Assembly (NCBI GenBank): GCA_000333855.2
Contig: CM007346.1
Location: 584,178-622,062 of the forward strand
Source: Endotrypanum monterogeii
Taxonomy: Eukaryota > Euglenozoa > Kinetoplastea > Trypanosomatida > Trypanosomatidae
Direction: 5' to 3'
DNA length: 37,885 nucleotides
Shown: piece after piece, positions 1 through 7,675 of the stretch
Layout: the number at the start of each line of letters is the position of its first letter
How positions within the stretch are numbered: the first letter of the stretch is position 1
Notes under the pieces: model-generated
Database searches by the model: none
Seen by the model: the letters and a program-made list of their open reading frames with translations, nothing else
Told to the model about the DNA's origin: nothing
Made by a program: the position numbers and the translations under genes

Positions 1-837
1 CCATGGGTGCATTGCTGGTCCACTGTGCCTTCCTGTGTGTGAATCACCGGGCGTCTACCTCTCTTCTTCTTTGTGAGTATGCGTGTCTGTGAAGACTCCA
101 CCCATGCGTCGAGGATACGCGGCAATCTCACTCGAGGTTCTCGCTACTCCTCACGCTTTCCTTTTCACTTTTTTTTTCTCATTTCAGCTTCAAAAAAAAA
201 AAAAGGAGAACAAACATAAATACATCTGCAAACGAGTGCGTTGTACTAATACATGTATGTGGTGACAACTCACCATCATCATCTGCTTTTCTACCCCCTA
301 CCCCATGTCCTCCAGCAAGATGTGCTATGCGGAGCGGGGGCCGGGGGGGGGGTCACCTGGTTTACTTTCGCGAGTGTCTGTGCGTTTAGCTTGGGACGGA
401 CAATACCAGACGGTTTGTGCACTCCCGCTCTTGATACCCTATTCCATTATGGCCATATCAAGAATGCGTGTAAAGAGAGGGTGATAGTGCGCCAACGTAA
501 CCTTCCTGGGCAGACGCGCCACGACTGTCTTTTCTGCCACTCATTCATTCCCATGATTCCTCATTTTTCCCTCCCGTTTCTCCTCAGCCCCCTCCCCCTC
601 TCCCCCCCCCCAGTTCCTACTTGACTCGGGCATTGTTTAGGGGGCACGTACACTCGCGCATATATGCGGATCATTGTTCTCCCTCCCCCTTTTTTATTTT
701 GGTGCTGTTGATCCTTGATCAACTCAGTTGGCTCGTCTATTGAACGCACGCACACACAAATCAACACACATCCGCCTTGCAGTATCCATCGAATTCGTGT
801 TATATAGACGAGAGCAGGGGTGTTAAGCAGTAGAGAG
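1..837. other. Intergenic / upstream untranslated region
   Basis: No convincing gene is seen. The stretch probably holds the 3' end of an upstream transcript and the 5' region of the first gene. A pyrimidine-rich tract at about 154-185 ends in CAG (AG at 186-187), so a spliced RNA could begin near 188. The only ATG-started frame after it (253-624) reads into a polypyrimidine run and has low-complexity His and Pro ends, so I do not call it a gene. A second tract at about 679-700 leads to the AG at 726-727, which serves the first real gene. Confidence 0.6.
726..727 (+). promoter_or_regulatory. Likely trans-splice acceptor AG for the MIT-domain gene
   Basis: A C/T-rich tract at about 679-700 is followed by the first AG at 726-727. 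It would give a 5' UTR of about 110 nt before the ATG at 838. Spliced-leader addition after a polypyrimidine tract and AG is standard in trypanosomatids; the exact site here is inferred. Confidence 0.5.
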
Positions 838-1824
838 ATGGGAACGTGTATCGAAGGGCTGATGGAGGCTCTGGCTGTGCTCCAGCAGGCAACAGCGCTT
901 GACTTCTCAGGCGACGTCAAAGAAGCTCTTGAAATGTACATCGCCGCTGCAACACGACTTGACGTTGTTGCCGAGGTGTTACCCACGGACCTGGCAGAGA
1001 CAGTGCGGCGCAACACAGAAGAAATACGACGCAAGATCGACATGCTGCGCCGGGCGCGCTTCGCGCGAGAACAAACGAGTCTTTTCCCCTCATTCACAAT
1101 ACAATTTGTGCCTGCCCCGATCCCGATCGAGGACTATCGGGTTCCCCGCTTGCCCTTCTCGCGCGTGTTCTGGATCATGCGTCTGCTGGAGCGCTCCATT
1201 CAACAAGGCGCTTTCCTCACACCAAGTCTGTATGTGTCGCGGGAAATTTGGGTTCAGAACGGTTGCCGCGCCTCTCTGCGATTCGTAGGCGCCAAGATCA
1301 AATACACGTCCGGGCTCTGCAGTGCGATGGAACCTCTGCTATCGATGACGACCCTCGGAGATATCGAGAGGACAGAAAAGCACCTCCACAAATTTGTGGA
1401 TATCGAGCGTGAACTCCGCAGCACCCTGGACAACGAAATGGGCCGGGTCAAAGATGCGAAACCGCAAAGGAAAAGTGTTTGGGGTGCGCTTGCCAAAAAG
1501 GCCAAGTCGTGGACTCATCAGGAGTCCAGCTACGACGTCTGTCTGACGTGGGCAGTGAATGCGTTGGAACAAGGGCAGCTTTTCGAGCGGTGGCACATCT
1601 ACTTCACTCAGGCAGCCCAAGGGGTGTCGCCGGTGGCGCCAGGCATTCAGTGCATTCTGAATCTTCTGCACCACATAAGCATCCAGCTGTACACAGGCCT
1701 TTGCGCGTTTCTTCTGCATGACATGACGATACTTGTAGAGCGGTATCAGTACAAATGCCAGAAGAGCGTGACTCGCCTTCTCCCTGTCGAACCAAAACTA
1801 GAAAGTGGGAGCGCGAGTACCTAA
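838..1824 (+). CDS. MIT-domain protein (conserved hypothetical)
   Basis: The protein has 328 residues. Residues about 5-75 look like an MIT (microtubule interacting and trafficking) domain: alternating amphipathic helices with the pattern ALAVLQQATALD, then EALEMYIAAATRLD, then a charged third helix ending in KIDMLRRARF. MIT domains in Vps4, spastin and calpain-7 relatives bind ESCRT-III tails or microtubules, which points to endosomal sorting or cytoskeletal trafficking. No AAA ATPase or protease domain follows. The remaining 250 residues are not recognised but are well mixed in composition and read as real protein (for example WIMRLLERSIQQG near residue 115). The frame is open upstream through a GTG at 820, but the first ATG is at 838, 110 nt after a good splice acceptor. 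The MIT call is by eye; the rest is unknown. Confidence 0.72.
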   Translation: MGTCIEGLMEALAVLQQATALDFSGDVKEALEMYIAAATRLDVVAEVLPTDLAETVRRNTEEIRRKIDMLRRARFAREQTSLFPSFTIQFVPAPIPIEDYRVPRLPFSRVFWIMRLLERSIQQGAFLTPSLYVSREIWVQNGCRASLRFVGAKIKYTSGLCSAMEPLLSMTTLGDIERTEKHLHKFVDIERELRSTLDNEMGRVKDAKPQRKSVWGALAKKAKSWTHQESSYDVCLTWAVNALEQGQLFERWHIYFTQAAQGVSPVAPGIQCILNLLHHISIQLYTGLCAFLLHDMTILVERYQYKCQKSVTRLLPVEPKLESGSAST

Positions 1825-2507
1825 GTGTACCCGTCGGTGTGTGTGTGCTTGAACCCGGACCTCGACTGGCGCGCGAGTCGCAGAAAGCGCATATCTATTG
1901 ACCTCCCAAACATTCTTTTACTTGATACTGCTTCCATGCGCCACCCATAAAATAGGCTTCGACCCCCTAGGACCTTGCCAGCGACAGCCTCGTGTAACCA
2001 GTGGCTCGTCAACTCCCTGTTTCTCTCAACAAACGACAAGAGAAGCCATTTTTTTTTTTTTTTTTAAGGGGCACATAAGCATGTGTTGGTGTGGATACAC
2101 ACCCTCGACCTTCAGAAAAGGAAAGAGATGTGGGGAAAAAGGAACGGCACGCGCCACAATGTTTGAGTGGACAAGCGAGTAAGCCCCGGGAAAATGGTGG
2201 TACTGAGTCAGAACACACGCTTCACCGTCGACCTCGCAGCGAAGGCTCCCCCTCGCGCCTGTCGGTAACGCTCGACATGTGCTCCTTTTTCCCTGCTTGA
2301 TCTCTGTACGTCCTTTTATGTGTCTCTTGCCTTCCCCACGCGCACATCGCGCTCTCCTTCCACCTTCCTCCTTTCAAAATCGAATCTACCGGCTATCACC
2401 GCTTATCGTCTTCCCACACAAGCTCCCAGAGGCGGTGCGGCGTCCCGAGAGGTCACCCTCAAAAAGGCGCACTGCACAGGGTGAACATTAAAAAAAAAAA
2501 AAAACTG
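1825..2507. other. Intergenic region between the MIT and LRR genes
   Basis: There is no gene. It contains a T-run at about 2049-2065, several C/T-rich tracts (for example 2350-2376) and an A-run just before the next ATG (about 2490-2503). Acceptor AGs after the 2350-2376 tract, such as the one at about 2421, are the probable splice sites for the downstream LRR gene. Confidence 0.5.
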
Positions 2508-4346
2508 ATGGTAAGATTGTCTGCCTTCGAAACCATGCAACCCATGCAGCTCACCAACGATGCCGGTCTCAAATTCGAGCTCTGGAGGAAGCTGCTCGCA
2601 GACACCCTTGGGAATGGACGGCAGGACAGCCATGCGAGCATACAAGCAAGCGTCATTTCTGCTATTTTCCGTGTAGCGCTGCCGACTGTGCAAACTCACC
2701 TCCCGCGGCGAGTGCGAGAGCCGTGCTGTCTCTCTGGTACGTGCGCGACGCCTGGAGTGCCATTCGTACACCGCTGCGTCCATCTCGGTCGCCATCGGAT
2801 CGAGACGGTGGAAAGTTCTCGTGACGAACTGTGCTTCTGTTTAGCGCACTCCACGACGTGTGCTGGCCCTGCAGTCGACCTGGTGGTGCACGGATACTAC
2901 TCCACAGGAAATGACATGCGCGATCGGTATCGCGGCCTACGCTGTCTGCTGCACCACACCCGGGCACGTAGTATCTGCTTCAAGAACGTGGACAACGGCA
3001 ACGACGCGCGAGAAATTGTAGGCGAGCTAAGCTACCTCATGCGAAGCGCGAGCACTCGAAGCGGTTCTTGGTCAGAGCTGCGCCTCATCAACTGTGCCCT
3101 CAACCCAGTATCCTTCCACACCCTGGCAACGTCTTTGCGCACATATGACTGCTTATCAAGTGTGGCTATCGAAAACTGCCATGTTGGCACCCTCTCCAGT
3201 GTAGCGGCGTATGTGCGCTCTGCAACACACCTCACTCGACTTTCTTTGCGAGGAACGACAATGGCGACACACTGGGCGGATGTTGGCGAGGCGGTGGGTG
3301 TATCCGTGTCCCTCGTGCACCTCAACGTCTCCTCTTGCAACTGGCAGGATGCACCACAGCTGTCGGAGTTTGTAGGTTCCCTGGCTGCCTTCACACCACG
3401 TCCCCGCTTCGCTCTGGACCTCTCCTGCAACCTCCTTACATCCAAGTGTTTCGCACACCTAACAAAAGCCAGTGTTGCCTTTCGCACCTCTCTTACAGAT
3501 GTCTTCCTCGGCGGCCACAAGTTTGTGAACGACGAAGAGGACCTCTCACGCTTCCTTAGCTCCTACGAGCTTCTCGACTCCCTCAGCGTTTGCCGCTGTG
3601 TTCTCAGCATCGGTACTGCCCATCGCGTGCTTCGAGCCATCACGGACAAGAGAAGGCTGTGGCGTCTCGTTGATGTCGCTGAAGTCAACTTGGCTAACGG
3701 CTCGTTCAAGCGGATTTGCAAAACCCCCTTTGCACATGGAACATCGTCGCTCGTGTGCTCTGGAGTAGACCTGCACGGCCAAATAACCCAAGTCAACTTT
3801 TCGGCCTGTGCCCCCGTCCTGTCACGTCTCGATCTCTCCAGGTGCAGTCTGACTGACGAATGCATCGGCCAGTTGGCAGCGGCGCTGGAGCGTGGCGCCC
3901 CGCTAGCCCTCCGCCATCTTGCCCTTTGCTCCAACTTGGTGGAAAAAAACCGCACAAAAGGTGGTGACGGCAGTTTTTTGTTTCTCTGCAAAGCACTCCG
4001 GTCGCACAGTGCCCCTTCCCTAGAGTCACTGGATCTCTCTGGCAACAAACTACCCCTCCTTCCAGTTGTCACCCTTATGGAACAGGCGTCAGAGACCTTG
4101 CGCTGGGTGAACTTCTCCTACTCCTCCGTCGCCGAGTGCAGTGCAGACCGGGCGCGGGTACTGACAACACTGATGCGACGCCAGTGCAGCGTGACGGCAC
4201 CCTTCGCAACACTCGACGTGATCATGGCATCATCAACCAGCAAGCCGTCGGTTGGCCTGAAAGAGGTCATGGAGTGGCTCGCCACACAGGTGAGGGTTCG
4301 GCTTATAACAGACACCACAGCGGGCGCCACGTCGCCGTCAGCGTAA
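2508..4346 (+). CDS. Leucine-rich repeat protein
   Basis: The protein has 612 residues from the ATG at 2508, or 603 from the second in-frame ATG at 2535. From about residue 188 to 540 it carries repeated leucine-rich units of the ribonuclease-inhibitor type, for example LTRLSLRGT, LVHLNVSSCNW, LSRLDLSRCSLTDECIGQL, LRHLALCSNL and LESLDLSGNKL. Each pairs a short strand (LxxLxLxxC/N) with a helix. Such proteins are usually docking scaffolds, and many trypanosomatid LRR proteins are flagellar or of unknown role. The first 180 residues have no recognised domain and contain several cysteines. No signal peptide or membrane segment is seen, so a cytoplasmic location is inferred. The frame continues upstream to a GTG at 2481 through a lysine run, but that part is poly-A sequence and is not taken as coding. 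Confidence 0.82.
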   Translation: MVRLSAFETMQPMQLTNDAGLKFELWRKLLADTLGNGRQDSHASIQASVISAIFRVALPTVQTHLPRRVREPCCLSGTCATPGVPFVHRCVHLGRHRIETVESSRDELCFCLAHSTTCAGPAVDLVVHGYYSTGNDMRDRYRGLRCLLHHTRARSICFKNVDNGNDAREIVGELSYLMRSASTRSGSWSELRLINCALNPVSFHTLATSLRTYDCLSSVAIENCHVGTLSSVAAYVRSATHLTRLSLRGTTMATHWADVGEAVGVSVSLVHLNVSSCNWQDAPQLSEFVGSLAAFTPRPRFALDLSCNLLTSKCFAHLTKASVAFRTSLTDVFLGGHKFVNDEEDLSRFLSSYELLDSLSVCRCVLSIGTAHRVLRAITDKRRLWRLVDVAEVNLANGSFKRICKTPFAHGTSSLVCSGVDLHGQITQVNFSACAPVLSRLDLSRCSLTDECIGQLAAALERGAPLALRHLALCSNLVEKNRTKGGDGSFLFLCKALRSHSAPSLESLDLSGNKLPLLPVVTLMEQASETLRWVNFSYSSVAECSADRARVLTTLMRRQCSVTAPFATLDVIMASSTSKPSVGLKEVMEWLATQVRVRLITDTTAGATSPSA

Positions 4347-4743
4347 CGTTGGACGATAGCGATGGTGGGCACTCATTTTGTGTAGATAAGCCAACCACCG
4401 TTGGCCCCTGATTTCTCCTCTTCCCCTCCAACTTGCGCGAAGGCGCACACCCCTCTCTGCGGGGGCTGCTGCCTGCCACAAAATAAACAAAAGCGTACAA
4501 GTATGCACCCCTGCCATGGTTTTCTCGCGCATAGCCCTGTGCAGCCTTCAACGCCTGTGTATTACACCCAGCGGATCACTGAAAGCTGCATCCATGCCCC
4601 CCAGTGCCACGCTTCGGTCTCTTTATCCACAGACCCATCTAACATGCGGTACCCCTCCATATCCCATGTACTTCCACCGCCTTTCTCTCGACCAACAACC
4701 TGGTTGCTATTACACATCTCAGGTATGAGGCACACCCATACAC
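4347..4743. other. Short intergenic region with splice acceptor
   Basis: There is no gene. C/T-rich tracts lie at about 4412-4430 and 4675-4690. An AG at 4721-4722 lies 21 nt before the ATG at 4744 and is the best acceptor candidate; one at about 4441 is an alternative. Confidence 0.5.
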
Positions 4744-5331
4744 ATGCGGGTCTCAGAAAAATCCCAGAGGAATATAGCTGAAACTGCAAGACGGGAGTGC
4801 GCGCTGCTTGTGAAACTTGCCAGTGCCAACCGACGGAAAAACGTGTACCGGCACCATCTCTTTTTCCGTCGATCATGCCACGCCGCGCAGCTTACAAGAA
4901 AGTGCTACAGCGCAACGAGTACAAGCTTGAGGCACAAGGAACGAATCTCAGCGGCGCTACTCGCAGCTCACGGGGAACTGATCAAAGCGGTGGAGCATTG
5001 CACTGCGGAGCTGGCTGCTAACCGTATTGACACAATCGCCCTTTGTGTTGCATTCATCGGCATCCTCTCACGACTTGGATGCTGCGTAGGGCAGACAATT
5101 TTCCTGAGCCACGGTGAAGCACTGCTCTCCAGATCGTGCCCGGACTCCTACGTTACTTATGTGAAAGACTCCGTCCGCCTGCATGCAACGCCGATTTCCC
5201 CCACTCCTCCCCGTTCTGCCGCGTCCCGCGCCTCCCCCTCAGATAGTTCGAAAGAAAGGCACACCCGCGCCTCTTATGGCGACATCGTGAACCGACTAGT
5301 AAAACAGGCCCCAAAAGGGGGGAAAACCTAG
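4744..5331 (+). CDS. Small basic protein, possible Rmp1/NEPRO-like
   Basis: The protein has 195 residues. The first 75 are helical and basic. They contain a run of the form ECALLVKLASANRRKN followed by YRHHLFFRRSCHAAQL. This resembles the N-terminal region of the Rmp1/NEPRO family, where a hydrophobic helix is followed by a conserved K/RNQH-R stretch and an aromatic/basic helix. Yeast Rmp1, a subunit of RNase MRP, is about 200 residues long, close to this protein. A middle hydrophobic helix (about 95-125) and a Ser/Pro/Arg-rich tail follow. If the resemblance is real, the protein would act in the nucleolus on rRNA processing. The key NQH is not strictly kept (NVYRHH here), so this is only a suggestion. 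It is the last gene before the long skewed interval. Confidence 0.6.
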   Translation: MRVSEKSQRNIAETARRECALLVKLASANRRKNVYRHHLFFRRSCHAAQLTRKCYSATSTSLRHKERISAALLAAHGELIKAVEHCTAELAANRIDTIALCVAFIGILSRLGCCVGQTIFLSHGEALLSRSCPDSYVTYVKDSVRLHATPISPTPPRSAASRASPSDSSKERHTRASYGDIVNRLVKQAPKGGKT

Positions 5332-5938
5332 TGAGGTAGACTTTCCCACTCCGGCGAAAGGCATCTGCTTTCTGTGTTCCAACTAATATTTTAAAATACG
5401 GAGCAGGGCGTACATTCTACTCACACAACGGGGGGGAAAGTTTGCAGAGACGCCCTCCCGATCTTTAGAAACGAACCCAACCCGTTGCGACTGAAGAAAC
5501 CCAAAACAACACCAACGCACAAACCTGCCCGCCATCCCAGAAAGGACAAGCACGGCCATCGCCAGCGCACCCCAAAGCCAAAACAACCCCAAGCCGCTGC
5601 CAGCAAGCGGACAAAAATAAAACATCACGCGTTTTGTTGATGCGCCCACCTCCCTGCCCACGCAAGAACCCAGCACAACCCTCTGCCCCCGCCAAAAAGC
5701 GCCCCCCCCCCCCTTGGGGTTTCGCGGGGGCGGCGCCCTTTTGGGGCCCACCGATAGGCCCCGCCCCCAGAACGGCAAGCGCCAAAACGCCCTCGCGGGG
5801 GATGGCGAAGCTACCGAAGCGCACGGCCCCCCGCACCGCCCGGGCCCGAAGGGCAAACACCCACCAGCCGGGCCCCAAGACGCAGACCCCAAAAAAAAAA
5901 TTCTTTACAAGAGGACAAGCCGCGGCTAGCGCACGCGG

Positions 5939-5991
5939 AATCCACCAAAAGACCGCCGACAGCGCAGGCTCGCTGTCGGAAGCGGTGGATT
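5939..5991 (+). repeat. Imperfect hairpin followed by a T run
   Basis: An outer stem pairs 5939-5946 (AATCCACC) with 5984-5991 (GGTGGATT). An inner perfect 9-bp stem pairs 5956-5964 (CCGACAGCG) with 5971-5979 (CGCTGTCGG) around the 6-nt loop 5965-5970. Seven T residues (5990-5996) overlap and follow the stem. The pairing is read directly from the sequence; any role (structured RNA, terminator-like element, relic of a repeat) is unknown. Confidence 0.7.
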
Positions 5992-7318
5992 TTTTTCCAC
6001 GTTTCTGCCGCAAGGGCTTTGATTCAAAGCTTGGATACCCACTCCCTTCTTTCGCCGAAACCGGAAAGTCACCATTTCTTATTTCTGAGGGCACCCACCC
6101 CCTCGAGGAGCCGATGGTTCTAAAAGCAAAGTTTCCCAAGCCCACACTAAAGCACCTCATCACCCATTCCACTGCGACAAAATCACGGACACACACCATG
6201 CCAAGCGACTGAACCCCAGGACCTACGCCGGGAAGTAAACAACAAACTCCTGGAAAAGCAAATGGAACATACCCAGCTAGCATCTAGATAGCGAAAGTTT
6301 TTTTTTTGACCCCCTCACCAACTCTCCTGTTTGAATCCGAAAGCGGCACCGTGCCGAAACGACGCCCTATAAACGCCAGGTGGTGGGGGCCATTGGGGTA
6401 CGGCAAGCCCCCCGCTCCCGGAGGAGACCCCGGGGGCGCCAAGAACCCCTGAAAGAGGCCCAAAAAGCGAAACCAGAAAAAAAAAAAGCAGCCGTTTCAG
6501 AAATCGTTCAAAAAGCAGGAACCTCACGGCGACCCGGGTCCCCAGGCGGCGGCGCCTTCCACCAGCCCGCCAGCCCCACGCGCACCAAAGAGTCAAGAAA
6601 CCTTTAAAAACAGAATTCAGTCAAACACACAGGTGAAAAGTTTAATTTAAAATCTTGCCGAGAGAAGAATCCCGCAGATGCAAAGAAACACAAAACAAAA
6701 AGAGACTAGTATCAGAATGGCGCCAGCAGCTAGAAACACACTCGCTTTTAGCAATGGCCAAGGGTCAACTTCCCTATTGGGGAAAAAGGGAGCCGCGTCA
6801 CAGCCCAATAATCTTGGTTAATGGAGATTTCGATGAACACCCCGCCTCATAAACCCTAAAGAATTCCTCAACATAATAACAGCAGCACCCCTCACGGCTC
6901 ACCGGCGCTAAAAACATACACCGCCATCGCCGTGCCATATCCAAACCAATTTTTCTGCATCGCATGGAACACCACGCTTTACGCATCACTGGGCGTCAAC
7001 TCAAGCCCCGTTCCCTGTTAAGACTATTTCCGTGGCGCTTTGAAAGCCCATCGTAACTTCAAATAGTGCACAATATTAACCCTTTTTCTAAATCATTAGC
7101 AAGGATGATATCTCGGGGGAAATTTTTTTGAATCAGTCTTTGTATTATTTGAACAGAATTCCCCCCCCCCATCCCCCATTTGAGGTTCAGGGGAGTTGAA
7201 GAATAGGAAGCCCGCCGGCTGGCCCAGTCCAAGGGGCGGGGGCGAACAATAGACATGGCAAGGAAAGCCGCACACGTCACCACCAACCGACCACACAAAA
7301 AAAGATAGATGCAGCATG

Positions 7319-7332
7319 GCTTTTGCAAAAGC
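7319..7332. repeat. 14-bp perfect palindrome
   Basis: GCTTTTGCAAAAGC is fully self-complementary. It lies in the compositionally balanced core between the T-poor and A-poor arms. No function is known. Confidence 0.7.
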
Positions 7333-7659
7333 ACTAAGATTTCAATAAGTGTTCCGCTTAATCCCGAGTGTCTTTTGAATTCGCTATCTCCGCGGATGAA
7401 AAATGGATAAATACTATCTTAATGCAACCATAGCTTTCCATTTCCCCTTCAGACCTTAAGGGCGATGCCTCTGCAGCTCCATCTTTCCAGTCGGCACGCT
7501 GTGGCTCTGGTGGGGGGGGGGGTGAATTTCTTCCCCAGATTCGATAATCCCTCCTATATGATAGATTCCTTGAGTGTTCCATGCACCATCTCTCCCAACA
7601 TAACTCGTTGTGTTTCTTTTCCGTGAACTTTTTCGATGACGAAAACAGCAATCCCGTCG

Positions 7660-7675
7660 GCTGATACATATCAGC
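7660..7675. repeat. 7-bp inverted repeat with 2-nt spacer
   Basis: GCTGATA (7660-7666) and TATCAGC (7669-7675) flank CA. It is the second compact palindrome in the balanced core of the skewed interval. No function is known. Confidence 0.65.

Noticed and set aside
253..624. ATG-started 123-codon frame after a good acceptor (AG 186-187)
   Set aside because: It begins with a His run and ends in a polypyrimidine tract read as Pro/Leu/Ser, and the middle has no motif. It could be real but lacks support.
5634..6212. 192-codon + strand frame in the left arm
   Set aside because: The + strand is T-poor here, which removes stops. The product is Pro/Ala/Lys-rich with no domain, and it overlaps the - strand frame above.
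5465..6283. Long open frame (272 codons) on the - strand in the left skewed arm
   Set aside because: On that strand the sequence is A-poor, so stop codons are rare by composition. The protein is Gly/Trp/Phe/Val low complexity without motifs, and the gene direction is opposite to all real genes.
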